DNA of 64,000 nt from Gautieria morchelliformis (GCA_015179125.1 WHVA01000327.1:1-64000), one strand, 5' to 3'. Positions 1 to 10,378 are shown, numbered from the stretch's first letter. Made by a program: numbers and translations. The notes: generated from the letters alone by a model not told the origin.

Positions 1-897
1 TCACCTCGGACAGGGGTTCCGAGTTCGTCTCGCACTTCTGGCGTTCCCTAGGGAAAGCCTTGGACATGCGGTTGCATTTCACCTCGGGATATCATCCCGA
101 GGGTGACGGTCAAACCAAGCGTGCTAACCAGACCTTGGAACAGTACCTCAGGATATATTGCAACTATCAGCAGTCCAATTGGGCTTTGCTCCTTCCCCTA
201 GCCAAGTTCGCCTACAACAATGCGCCTAGCGCAACCACGGCATATCCCCATTCTTTGCTAACAAGGGTTACCATCCGAACCTCGCGGTTCACCCCGAGCA
301 TGACCTCGCCTCGGCATGAGCTTGAGACTTCGTGGTTGACCTGGACGAGCTTCACCAAGAACTTCGCCGTGCCATCCTCGAGGCTCAGAAGACTTACCAA
401 GCCTCGGCCGATGTTCGCCGCAAGCCCACTCCTGATTTCCAAGTAGGATCCCTCGCCTTTGTGAAGGCACAGTACTTCAGAACGACTCGCCCTACCAAAA
501 GCTCGCCGAGAAGTTCTTGGGTCCTTTTGAGATCATTTCCCGAGCGGGTACTCACTCCTTCACCCTTCGACTTCCAGAACACATGCATTCAGTCCATCCA
601 GTATTCCACGTATCTATGCTCGAACCAGCCTCGCCCAACACCATCCCGAACCGAGTTCAGCCGCCTCCGCCCCCAGTCGTTATCGACGGCGAACCCGAGT
701 TCGAGGTTTCCGAAATCCTCGACTCGAAGATCGATAATAGAGCAAGAGCTGCAAGTTACTCTATCTTGTTAGGTGGACTGGTTACGAAGGTACCGACGAA
801 GAAACCTCGTGGATCCTCGCTTCCGAGCTTGATCATGCCTCGGAGCTGGTCACTGACTTCCACGAGTCTTACCCGGCCAAGCCAGGACCTTTGACTG
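1..897 (+). pseudogene. Gypsy (Ty3-type) pol 3' end: integrase C-terminus and chromodomain, frameshifted
   Basis: The window opens inside a retrotransposon polyprotein. Frame 60-446 reads the end of the integrase core (HFTSGYHPEGDGQT, then FAYNNAPSATT), which recruits and pastes the cDNA copy into chromatin. The reading then jumps to a second frame near 330 (VDLDELHQELRRA) and a third near 517 (MGPFEIISRAGTHSFTLRLPEH, HPVFHVSMLEP), typical of the integrase C-terminal domain of chromoviruses. The chromodomain (EILDSKID, then GYEGTDEETSW at about 720-830) is split across frames again. At least three frameshifts mean it is dead. The CDS-like signal ends near 894 with a stop. The 5' part lies outside the window. 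Confidence 0.88.
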
Positions 898-1002
898 CCC
901 TATGACCGTTTCCTAGTTTAACCCCCATGACCCCAGTAGTTAGATAACAAAAAAAATCCTCGCAATCGAATCACAAAATCAATAAAAGACCAAGAAAAGA
1001 TT

Positions 1003-1612
1003 CCATTATTCCATTAGTAGATACTCTAACATCCTCGCATCCTCTTCCGCGCTCTCCTCGCTATCTTCGCCCGACTCCTCCCCATTACTACTACTACTTC
1101 GCTCCACTAGACCCCCATATCCCCCATACTCCGCCAAATCTCTCGCGTCCTGCAGACGTCTCAAGTAGTTCCTCCGCCTCCTTATCCTCATGAACTCTAT
1201 GTCGCCCTGTTCATCCTGTCATTCGCCGCTCTAAACTCCCCCAACAACTCGCACACCCTCTCCCCAACCTCGCCCACCTTCTGTCCCACATCCCTCACCG
1301 CCGCTATCAACTCCCTCATCTCCGCACTTCGCTCCGACCTCTTCGTCTTCTTATCCTTCTTCGCCCTCCGACCTTCCACCTCGGTTTCTTCCACCTCGGC
1401 TTCCTTCCCCTCACTCTGCCCCGCTTCCCCAACCTCTCTCCCCTCACTCTGCCTCGCTCCCCCAGTCTTCTTTCCCTTCTCCTCGCTCAACCTCGCTTCC
1501 ATCCTCTCCACCCTCGTCTCCAAGTTCCGCTCGACCCAGTCGCTTGAGTCGTCGTCCTCCTCAACCTCGTCCCAGCCTTGGCCTCCTTCCTCGGCCTCGG
1601 CCCGTCCTCGCT
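1003..1612 (-). pseudogene. Antisense acidic/coiled-coil ORF in the 3' region of the Gypsy element
   Basis: Reading leftward, an open stretch starts near 1612 (GQGWDEVEEDDDSSDWVERN), continues as a Glu/Lys-rich helix-forming segment (RVERMEARLSEEKGKK; MRELIAAVRDVGQKVGEVGERVCELL) to a stop at 1197, and resumes one frame over at 1191-1006 with an Arg-rich then Ser/Glu-rich tail ending MLEYLLME. A single-base shift near 1200 would join both. It lies between the pol end and the putative 3' LTR but on the opposite strand. I do not recognise a family. It may be an accessory ORF of this Gypsy lineage or an old captured gene. No start codon is certain. Confidence 0.4.
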
Positions 1613-2344
1613 ATCCTCGCTCCTCGCCGCTTCTTGCCCGCTGCGCTCACCTGACTTTTCCCAGGGGTCGCCTTGCTGCGACGACCTAAGGCTATACTAC
1701 AGCCTAAAGACTGTGTCCTGCACCATACGCAGGCCCCCTGGTCGGCGACGCCGAAGTCGAGGCTCACCTGGCGAAGGCACGTGTAATCGCGCTCTTCGCA
1801 GCGCGCACCTCACCTCGGGCTTCACCCTGAGCTGCCACGCTCGAGGACCCCCGTCAGCGAGCTTGTACCCGTATAGGGTCAAGTCTGTCGGGTGGTAAGC
1901 GAAGAGCATTCGCTTCTACTACTCAAGTCAGCAAACAGCAAAATATGAGGCTACCAAACGACTCACCTTTTTGCCATTCGGCCCTTCCTGCCGCGGCTGC
2001 CGCATGTCGATGGCCCCCATCTCATCAATTGGCAATACACCAACTTCGGGTCGATCCTCAGGCATAACCTCGCCCGGGCTCCGTTCTCCTCAGACAGTAG
2101 TGTCTGGTCGAACGCGTTGTTCGCGCTGTTCTCGTCGATGGCTGAGTTGAAGAGGGCTTGAGGGCGCACCATATTTTGTTGGCACTTGGGTTGCTGCCTC
2201 CTACCCACCCTTTTATCTAACCTCGGCTACGATTTAAGCTTCGCCTTTCCGGCTACTTAACATCGGGCCGGGATCTAGATTCGAGGATAGGCGAACCTTG
2301 TTCATATTATGGCCTCGAGGGTCTCGGCCATAAGGAGGGGATAC

Positions 2345-2904
2345 TGTAAGAACCCGGCCTTGGCCGGTTACTTACCGGTAGAACCTTCTTCCGAGCCCGA
2401 GCCTTGTGATATTCGTGCCCGAGTACATATGATCCTTATCCTGCGCCCGAGCCCGAGCCCGAGCTTGAGTTCATATCCGACCTTGATCCCATGCCCGTAT
2501 CCCCTTAGTTACTGATTCCGCTCCATCACGCATCATTCGTATATTACCTCGCCCTGACCTCGGCCTCCTGACCTCGCCCTGACCTCCACTAATATGTTCC
2601 CCTGACTCGTACCCTCGCCCGTATATAACCCCCCTTGTATGCATTCCTACTCCTCAGTCTGAAAATCAACTATCGTATCCCTTCGATCCTTAGCTAGTTT
2701 CTAAGCCTCGCCTCTTAAGCCAAACCTCACCTCTTATTTGTTTGCCTCCGAAGTTGGGACTCGTGTGTAGGGTCGGCGCAGCACATAAGCTGAAGCCAAG
2801 TCCCTCTCCGACTTCCCCATCCAAACCTCGCCCCATAACCTCGGACCTTGCCTCGGGTTTCGTCCCCGACCTCGGTCAACCTTACGACGGATCGTACCGT
2901 AACA
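2345..2904 (+). repeat. Candidate 3' LTR of the first Gypsy element
   Basis: A purine-rich tract (AAGGAGGGGATAC) ends just before TGTAAGAACC at 2345, as expected for a polypurine primer next to a 3' LTR. The block ends at CGTAACA (2904), giving TG...CA ends. It contains a TATA-like ATATAACCCC near 2621. Its copy-internal phrase CACATAAGCTGAAGCC near 2785 recurs in two neighbouring blocks (about 3238 and 3920). No TSD was found, because the 5' partner is outside the window. Confidence 0.5.
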
Positions 2905-3039
2905 GTCTCGAAGCCTTGGCTTTGGTACTCGCTCGGGAACCCTTGGGTTTACTCAGCTTTCCTCAGTTCCTCTTTGTGCCTTTCCATCACCTCTGATTTC
3001 CCTTAGATAGTTCCCTGTATGTTTGTCTCTTTGTTCCCC

Positions 3040-3318
3040 TTGTCCACTAGTTCTGATCATCGATGCCCCTGACCCTGCATCCTACTTTACTATATAAACC
3101 TCCCAATCTTGTATCTTAGTTCCTCAGTTCAGATATCGACCTAACTCCTCATACACTAAGCTCTGGCTGATACCAATTCTGATCCTCAGCTTAAGCCAAA
3201 ACCTGTTCCTGACATTTGGGCGGAACACTGAGTCGGCACAACCTATGAAGTTGAAGCCAAGCCCTCTGTTCCAAATCTCGGCTCAGCTCTAGTTTAGAGC
3301 AGAGCCTCAGTATGATAC
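3040..3318 (+). repeat. Related LTR fragment
   Basis: This stretch has a TATATAAACC box near 3092 and the phrase ACAACCTATGAAGTTGAAGCC near 3239, matching in order the features of the LTR-like blocks on either side. Clear TG/CA ends are not visible, so I read it as a partial, decayed LTR. It ends in GATAC, the same five bases that precede the TG of both neighbouring LTR candidates. Confidence 0.35.
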
Positions 3319-3981
3319 TGTTACGACCATGCAATTCCGACTTCCAACACTCAGTTCTGCTCACCCTCCAATAGTTCTGATATTCCGCCCCTTGTTTTAT
3401 TCCTTTGTTATTTCAACTCTATTACTCGGACCCACCGGACCCAACTTGCAGCACAGCAAGACCATATGTCTGGTCCCCTTTGGAGTCTCATTGTTTCTTT
3501 CTGTCAGTTATACTTTCTGACCCCTTCTTCTTTTGCCATTGTTTTACCCTACCCTGAACCCCCCTTGTAGTCCCCTTGTTCCCAAATAGTTAATTACCCC
3601 ATATGTCTATCCAACTTCCACGCCCTCCAGAATTGGCTTAGTACTACCCTATTACATGTTGTCTCAGCTCTTTGTATAAAAGCCTCTCATGTATGCCTGT
3701 TATTCTGCAATCAGATAATCGCCTTCAATACTTGATTTCCTTCACTCTAGCTCCTGTTCTTAGCACAGCGATTTTTTCAAGACCTCTGTCTCTCCGCCTT
3801 CCACCTTCTGTCTTCCGACTCTGTGTCTGACTCAAGTTCCGACTTCTGTTTAGTTCGATGCATTCCGACTTCCGACTTGCGATCCAAAATACTTAGGACG
3901 ATAGTTCATTGGGGGCGCAACATATAAGTTGAAGCTGTTGTCCTTTCTAGTTCCGACTTGTGGAAATCTCAATATGTAACA
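3319..3981 (+). repeat. Candidate LTR, TGTTACGACC...ATGTAACA
   Basis: Ends are TGTTAC and GTAACA, an inverted terminal match typical of Gypsy LTRs. It holds a TATA-like GTATAAAAGCC near 3674 and the shared phrase CAACATATAAGTTGAAGC near 3917. The preceding bases are GATAC and the following bases GACCC, so no TSD supports a clean solo insertion. It is followed directly by a chromodomain remnant. Confidence 0.5.
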
Positions 3982-3987
3982 GACCCA

Positions 3988-5393
3988 TAGTTCTAACAGC
4001 TGGTTATGAAGGTACCTGTCATGACTCATTTATTTCTTATACCCAGTAACTCTGTCCTCCCTCTCATCACTCCACCTCTATGTTCGCTCCAAATTTGCCG
4101 AACGATTATTCACTACTCACATCATTCGCCATAGCCACGCCATCAAAACATGATCGGCGTCCTTTGACTGGCTTGATGGTTCATCACTGGTCCTATCACC
4201 TCCTCGGCTCAACCCCCTTTGGATGTTCCTATGGCCGGATTGTCACGACTTGTTTATTTATTGTACCCAGTGCTTTCCTTTTCACCACTCCTCCTCCATG
4301 TTCGCTCGGCTTTGCCCTTCCCTTTGACCACACCTCCTCCATGTTCGCTCCATTCGCCCTTCGCCACATTCGCCCTTTGCCACATTCGCCGAACAACCAT
4401 TCACTGCTCGCATCATTCGCCAGCAGGCACGCCATCAAACATGATCGAAATCCTCTACCCGGTGTGAGTTCATCACTGGCCCCATCATCTTCCCGACGCA
4501 ACCCCTTTAGGTGTTTGTATGGCCGGAATGCATTCGCGGGACGTCCTAACCGTAGATCGTGTGGGATCAACCCAGCAGACAAAGAGTCCATGCAGGGTAA
4601 CATATATGCAGGTCTCAAGGCATGTTTTCGTACATAGGCACCTTCACCCTCTTTTCTCCCCATTGTTTCACATTCGCACTCCTCCTTCTTTCTATTGTAT
4701 ACATGTTTCACCTATTTTGTATCCTGACTGTGCACCCCTATCCAACCCTGACTCATGATGGCCTCTTTCCTATTTGCTGATATCATATGAGCATTCGGTA
4801 TAAGTAGTTTACATTCACATGTATATTCCCCAGTTCAATTATCATATGTCTATCTTGTGCAAAACTTGACCTCACTGTGACTATCATCTTGAGCCCTCTC
4901 CTATAGATTTTTATCTTCGACCAGAGGAGGACTTGAGCACCACTGGTAAGTTTTCATACTTCACCTTCACTACCTTAGCCTTCATACTATTATCAGCACT
5001 GTCAGCGAAGGGCTCCAAAGGAGCACCTTCGCCGGCGAAAGGATTGTTGCTACTTAGACAACTTTTCTGTGGCACCTTGCACGTTGCATCGTCAAGTGTC
5101 AAGGGCTACTTCGCTATGACTGTAGATAGGGCGAGCTCTGTTCGGGCAGCCCTCTTACCTTCTGAACATTTATTGGTTCACCTTATTTGCCAAACAGCAC
5201 ACTCCTTCACACAAGCTATTTGGGCATTCACTGTGTTCACTAACACATGATATTAACGCCTAAAAACCAATCTTGACAGTACCGATGAAGAGACTTCATG
5301 GGTCCTCATGACCAAGCTCAGCCATGCAGCCAAGATTGTGACTGACTTTCACCCGGCCTACCCTGCCAAGCCTGGACCATGGGTTCCATGAAC
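3988..5393 (+). pseudogene. Gypsy chromodomain interrupted by a solo LTR
   Basis: Bases 4000-4016 encode AGYEGT and bases 5279-5393 continue TDEETSWVLMTKLSHAAKIV ... PAYPAKPGPWVP and a stop. Together they form the end of a chromodomain from the same broad group as the element at 1-897. The reading is broken by a 1262-bp LTR at 4017-5278 flanked by GTACC on both sides, so removing the LTR and one GTACC restores the chromodomain reading. The rest of that older element is gone or unrecognisable upstream. Confidence 0.8.
4017..5278 (+). repeat. Solo LTR A (Gypsy family), TSD GTACC
   Basis: The LTR begins TGTCATGACT and ends AATCTTGACA. The 5-bp TSD GTACC is at 4012-4016 and 5279-5283. It matches LTR B (5700-6727) along most of its length, for example the identical 20 bases following position 4745 and 6196 and the shared end AACGCCTAAAAACCAATC. 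LTR A is longer, mainly through extra sequence in its first 500 bp. No internal coding region lies between two copies, so it arose by LTR-LTR recombination. Small ORFs inside it have no support. Confidence 0.9.
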
Positions 5394-5699
5394 CCGAGCT
5401 TCAGCTCCCCATTTCTTTTGACTCATTTTACGGCCATTTTCTTAGTTAGACAAAATCACACTCTTTGTTATGTTTTACCCTCGGCCATTTTGCTCAATAC
5501 TTCTGCTTGTAGTTCTTGGCTTTCCTCTTTCTGAAAACTCTGTAAGACAGATGAGTTCTAATTGACTAGGGCTTTGGGGATATACATGCTGGGATATTTA
5601 ACTAGCTACGGGGCATACTGTGATGTGGAAGCAGAGGGGTGATGTGTATGTACATATGATCAGTTCAATTTGGGGGACCGGCGTTCCAGACACTGGTGG

Positions 5700-6727
5700 T
5701 GTCATGACCTATTTATTTCCCTTACCCAGCTATCCCTACTTTCCCATTCACCACTCCTCCTGTATGTTCACTTGGGTTTGCCCTTCCCTTCCACCACTCC
5801 TCCTCTATGTTCGTCCCATTAGCTCTTCGCCACATTCACTGAGTGACCATTCACTACTTGCATTATTCGCCAGTAGGCATGCCATCAAACACAATCAACA
5901 TCCTTTACCCGGCATGATGGTTCATTACTGGCCCCATCATCTCCCCGACTGATCCCCTTTGGGTATCCCTACCGCCGGAATGCATTTGCGGGACATCCTA
6001 CCTGTAGCTTGTGTAGGATCAACCCAGCACACGAAGAGTCCATGCAGGGTAACGTGTATGCAGGTCTCAAGGCGTGTTTTCTTGCATGGGTACCTTTATC
6101 CTCTTCCCCTCCGTTGTTTCATGTTTGCACTCCTCCCTTCCTCTATTGCATATACATTTCATCTATTTGTATCTTGACTGCGCACCCCTATCCAACCCTG
6201 ACTCATGATGGCCTCTTTCCTATTTGCTGATATCATATAAGCATTCGGTATAAGTAGTTTACATTCACATGTATATTCCCCAGTTCAATTATCATATGTC
6301 TATCTTGTGCAAAACTTGACCTCACTGTAACCATCGTCTTGAGCCCTCTTCTATAGATTCCTATCTTCGACCAGAGGAGGATTTAAGCACCGCTGGTGAG
6401 TTTTTGTACTTCACCTTCACTACCTTAGCCTTCGTACTATTATCAGCACTGTTGGCGAAGGGCTCCGAAGGAGCACCTTCGCCAGCAAAAGGATTGTTGC
6501 TGCTTAACAACCTTTCCATGACACCTTGCACGTTACATCGTCAAGTGTCACGGGCTACTTCACTATGACTGTAGATAGGGCGAGCTCTGTTCGGGCAGCC
6601 CTCTTACCTTCTGAACATTTATTGGTTCATCTTATTTGCTGAATGGCACACTTCTTCACACAAGCTATTCGGGCATTCGCTGTGTTCACTAATACACAAT
6701 ATTAACGCCTAAAAACCAATCTTGACA
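5700..6727 (+). repeat. Solo LTR B, same family as A, TSD GGTGG
   Basis: It begins TGTCATGACC and ends AATCTTGACA, with the TSD GGTGG at 5695-5699 and 6728-6732. Because its TSD differs from that of LTR A, the two are separate insertions rather than the two ends of one element. It lies about 300 bp beyond the chromodomain stop at 5393. Confidence 0.9.
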
Positions 6728-6732
6728 GGTGG

Positions 6733-7304
6733 GTGCGTTTCTTATCTGTTGAATGGGAAGGAGTGTATGTGGGGTCATAGATATCAGAAGTGAGGAATGT
6801 GTGTTTGAAAGAAAGAAAGAAAAGAAGAAATGTGCACGATGGGCTAGCCATCATGTCGTTCCATGGATCAGATTATCTTGGGCTCGGGCTTTGTCTTGGG
6901 TCCGTGGATGATGAGTCAGTGTGGAGATGGTCATGTGAACGTTTGTGGGATCGGGGGTGTGTGTGTGGGTTAAGGAAGGCTCAAATGAGGTGGGTGTATG
7001 TGATGTTGTGATGTCTCAGCTGGGTGTGTAAGGGCAGTAACGGGTTGTTAGTGTTTTTATAACATGCTCCTGGCCTCCCAACGCCTGGTGAGTTAGGCGT
7101 TCATTATAGGTCGAAGGTGCTCACAAAATATAGTAGTAGTAGTTGGTGGTAGATTCAATGTTCTCCAGCGACGCAAGTCACTGGCTTAAATACATGAGTA
7201 GCTAGTCTAAATATAATTGTAACCTTTGTCTTGAGAAGAACAATGATTCCTCTTGTCCTCGTACTGCGCTCCTTATATTCCCTACTCCTTTCACTACTCG
7301 TACC
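6733..7304. other. Non-coding stretch
   Basis: I see no supported gene. There is a short hairpin (AACGCCT...AGGCGTT, near 7080-7101) and a small TAG repeat near 7130. Short open frames lack any recognisable motif. Confidence 0.5.
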
Positions 7305-7392
7305 TTGTAGAGTTATACACGGTTCACAGGGGTTAGCGCCGCGTGGTGCAAAACGGTGGTAATCACCGGTGCACAGCGCTGGCCACCAGCGT
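7305..7392 (-). repeat. Terminal repeat copy 1 (inverted)
   Basis: Read on the minus strand it gives CACCGGTGATTACCACCG, then GCGGCGCTAACCCCTGTGAA and CCGTGTATAACTC. The same order of blocks is found on the plus strand at 28,755-28,850 and, more diverged, at 9045-9160. Confidence 0.6.
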
Positions 7393-7565
7393 GCACCACC
7401 ACTCGGCCGTGCTGACTGATGATGTCCATGGCCGGCCTGTACCTCACGGCCTCAAACACCGACGCAGGGTAGCCACACACCATGTGGCCTGCGGTGAGTA
7501 TTACCCGCCGCTGATAAATAGTCCATATTGCTGACGGACGGCGGGCGTGCCCGTTTGTACTCATT

Positions 7566-8319
7566 ATGCCACCCAGAGGGAAGCGAGCCAGGCCAGGAAA
7601 CCCTGTGGTGGCACCCAGGAAACCGCAGACGCGGGCTGCAAAGACGAGCGCAGACAGAATGGCGGCAGATGAGGAGGGCGCCATCCTCAGCCAGGAGCCC
7701 TCGGGGTATGTCTTCCATTTGCATGGTTCCTAATACACTGTTGTACTTAATTCTGTGGCAGCGTGGAGCGGGCCCTCTTCATCAAGAAGCTCACATCTGA
7801 CCCGCCGGCCCAAGATCTACCCACCGCGGGAGTGGCTGCACCCCCTGTAGCTCAGGCGCCGCCGCCTCTCATGGGACCCCCGCCTCCCACACCTCCCGAG
7901 GCTCGCGCCGCACCAGAGACACCTCCCCCCCCCCTCAAGTGACCGAGATGTCTCTCGGTCACCATCCAGGTACGTGACAACGGACTGTGGATGCTACCCA
8001 TGGATCTAACAATGTCCCAGTCAGTATGTTCGTCGCTGATATGCCAGGAGCTGGGGCCCTGGAGACTGAGATACTCCAGCATGTCATGGAAGTCTTTCAA
8101 AAGAAGACCTCCACAGGCACTGAGTACTTTGTCCTCACAATCCCTGCACTCACGGACCTAGCGGACACTTACTCACCCCTGAAAAGTACGCGCTCGAGGC
8201 GGGCGGGCGTGAGTGATGACGATGACGATGTAGGAGCTGGTGGGGGTCAGGGGAAAGGCCGGGCGAAGAACAGTTCACCGGATGTTAGTACTTCAGACTT
8301 AGATAGTGAGGAGTATTGA
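7566..8319 (+). CDS. Unknown protein, three exons, acidic C-terminus, C10 frameshift
   Basis: I do not recognise a family. Exon 1 (7566-7705) starts MPPRGKRARPGNPVV and is basic. A GT-AG intron (7706-7761) joins it in frame to VERALFIKKLTSDPP and a Pro-rich stretch. Exon 2 then stops early at a run of ten C's (7925-7934). With nine C's the frame stays open through SSDRDVSRSPS, a second intron (7970-8024) and exon 3 (MFVADMPGAGALETEILQHV ... YFVLTIPALTDL), ending with a DDDDD run and LDSEEY. The protein would be about 210 residues. The C-run is either a sequencing or homopolymer error or an inactivating mutation. The gene sits inside the candidate TIR element, so it may be transposon-borne. 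It shows no transposase motif. Confidence 0.5.
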
Positions 8320-8512
8320 TGGTTCCCCTCCCCTTGATAATAAAGTGAGAAGTTTGCGGTAATACTTGCAAGAATCTCAAAAGTGCAAATTGTCACGGTT
8401 TCAGTTTCATTTTCATTGGGGATTCTTATTTAAACATTGGGTCTGGAATGACTACCTTTGGGTCAGTGAGCATTTGAAGTCGTCATAGTACGCGGCAATA
8501 TCACTTACAAGG

Positions 8513-8692
8513 AATCTCTGGCCCCTTGGCCGGAGATGACAGCAGCGAAGGATCCCTCGACGCCATCAGCGATGCGTTAAGGGCCAAGTTTGGCCGGGAG
8601 AGAGACAATAATGTGCCTGGGGTTGATGTCAGTTTTGAAGTTTTACATTTGTACACGAAGTGGACCAACTTGTCGTTTTCAAAGCAGATCTA
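8513..8692 (+). pseudogene. Open coding-like remnant without a start
   Basis: Preceded by a 3' splice-like CTTACAAG, the frame reads GISGPLAGDDSSEGSLDAI, SDALRAKFGRERDNNVPG and VDVSFEVLHLYTKWTNLSF before a stop. Composition is protein-like. No family is recognised. It may be another exon of a gene of the surrounding candidate transposon. Confidence 0.3.
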
Positions 8693-9044
8693 GAGAAAGC
8701 CACACCATCGTTTCATCCCGTCGATAGCGGTTGCTATCCCAGGCCGAGGGGTGATGGTGCACTTGAAGCGCTCCAGTAGCGCGAGGGGGCGGCGGGGTAC
8801 AGGGAGGGAGGCCAAGGGCAGGTGAGGCAGGTGAGTCTCAGCGCTGAACGTTAGATAACATCGCTCACCTGAGAGGCGGAACGACTGTGTACGACGTTCC
8901 TCGTGGAAACTCGAGGGTGCACCAATGGCGGCCCCTTAGCGTTGGGTGCGAGCGACGTGCGATGGGACGTGGTGAACCACGGTGCCACGCGTTGTGTGAC
9001 AACGCGCAACAGCGCGCGGTGCAGATGGGGGGTGGGTGGGCGCG

Positions 9045-9160
9045 AGTGCTTCATATGGTAATTGCCACCGTTGACGGCCGAAAGTGAGCGGCGGTTGGTG
9101 CCGGGCGGCACCGGCCCCGGTGAACCGTGTATTACTGCCTTGTACGCGTCATCGGCTTAT
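9045..9160 (+). repeat. Terminal repeat copy 2
   Basis: It contains GTAATTGCCACCGTTGACGG and CGGTGAACCGTGTATTACTG, related to the repeat at 28,755 on the same strand and at 7305 on the opposite strand. The middle is rearranged relative to the other two. Confidence 0.5.
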
Positions 9161-9192
9161 ATCAGTATGCCGAAGTGCCGGTTTATTCTACA

Positions 9193-9283
9193 TTCATGGC
9201 CGTAGCCTTGGCCACAGCCGACTCCAGCACAGGACGGTCTTCTGGCGTCTGGAGTCGGCTGTGGCCAAGGCTACGGCCATGAA
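9193..9283. repeat. Perfect 35-bp inverted repeat with 21-nt loop
   Basis: Arms 9193-9227 and 9249-9283 are exact reverse complements (outer bases TTCATGG, inner bases ACTCCAG), separated by 21 unique bases. The stem is GC-rich. It is too long and too perfect to be chance. No coding or TE assignment is evident. Confidence 0.95.
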
Positions 9284-10378
9284 CGCCAAAGTACTCATTC
9301 CGCAGACTCAGGCGCACATGTCCGACAATGACGCGTCACGCGTCACGGCGTCTGTGGGATAGATGTGTCCAGACTAAGTCCGTCATGGCTAGCCGGTGGT
9401 CCATACTTCCTACGAATCCTACCCATGTGTTAAAATATGTCGGTAGACACAAGCGTTCCGAATGGAGCGTTCCGGGAACAACACGGCGTGTCGTAGTCTC
9501 GAAGGCGTACTAGTACCGCATTGTACCAGAAACCAAATTAGTCTTCTGGCTTATCTTGGCTCCTTGAAGGTAAACTCCGGAATTACCTAGCGACTATGCC
9601 AGGCGGTACCTTGTTCCCAGCCCAAGTCACCCACACAATGTGGAGTCAGTGGACGCGACGGGTTTGAGGATCAAGGCAGTTGAACGGAGCCTCCAAAGTC
9701 TCCACGCTTACCCGCTTACCGGCGGGCAAGGGTCACATCGATAACAGCACGATCCACCCGGGAAACGTAGAAGGCAAGCCCAGTCATTCGGGCTCCGCAA
9801 CCATATTTATAACAAGGTACAGAATTAACACCTCAGAACCGCCAATTAACCTGAATATGCCAGTCCAACATCGTCTTGCTGCATGGACGCGAAAATGCCT
9901 GTACCCGGATGGAAACTACCGGACGCAGTTCATGTTTTAGCCAGCTTGAGCTGAGGAGCTTGAGACGAGGCTCCCGTCCTCTGACTAAACGCACCACCCA
10001 ACCGTACACTTCCCGCTGGTGGGTCACGAGTGCCGTAGTGGCCTCTGTTCGGATGGGGTTGGGCACCGTTCACGCACACGGACCGTTCACGCCCACTAGC
10101 CAAGGCTCAGAAGCAGCGACTCCTAAACAGGTCTGGAAGGGCGAGCGGTAGGGGTAGGGGTATCCCCTGATGAGAGCGTTCGTCGGCTCGAAACCGCTAC
10201 ACACCCATTCCTCTAGCAACCCTCTTCCCTACCTGGCAGGAAGCCCAATCTTAGGAGACGGCTGCCCGCGGTTAGTAGGTGCAAAGGTTGTGGTCTGCCC
10301 AGCGGCGCTCTGTTGGACGCAGCGGCCTGCAGCTTCGCTTGCAGGCAGCATAGCTAAATCCTCGTGCTTACAACCAGG
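9284..10378. other. Non-coding stretch upstream of the MIF-like gene
   Basis: No supported gene. It includes a diverged copy (9763-9860) of the MIF gene's own upstream region, and a short stem GCCTGCA...TGCAGGC near 10,325-10,346. Confidence 0.5.
9763..9860 (+). repeat. Diverged copy of the MIF upstream region and start codon
   Basis: Shared blocks with 10,378-10,488 in the same order are GGGAAACGTAGAAG, GTCATTC, GCAACCATATTTATA, AGAACCGC and TGAATATGCCAGTCC. The copy includes the ATG and first codons (M-P-V) but then diverges, so it is a broken duplicate of promoter plus start. Confidence 0.75.

Larger units (their letters stand above)
7311..9136. mobile_element. Candidate DNA transposon bounded by 22-bp imperfect TIRs
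   Basis: Positions 7311-7332 and the reverse complement of 9115-9136 match at 20 of 22 bases around the core ATACACGGTTCAC. A second conserved patch lies inside each end (AACGGTGG near 7352 and its complement CCACCGTT near 9064). Between them are a small intron-containing gene (7566-8319) and a further open stretch (8513-8692). Similarity between the ends continues a little outside the TIR, and no TSD was recognised, so the boundaries are uncertain. A third copy of the terminal sequence is at 28,755-28,850. Confidence 0.45.

Noticed and set aside
3314-3986. TSD for the LTR at 3319-3981
   Set aside because: The flanks are GATAC and GACCC, which do not match; GATAC is instead shared with the base of the LTR at 2345 and is likely internal element sequence.
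4080-4711. ORFs of 160-185 codons on both strands
   Set aside because: They lie wholly within solo LTR A; LTRs of this family are not expected to code and LTR B does not keep the frames.
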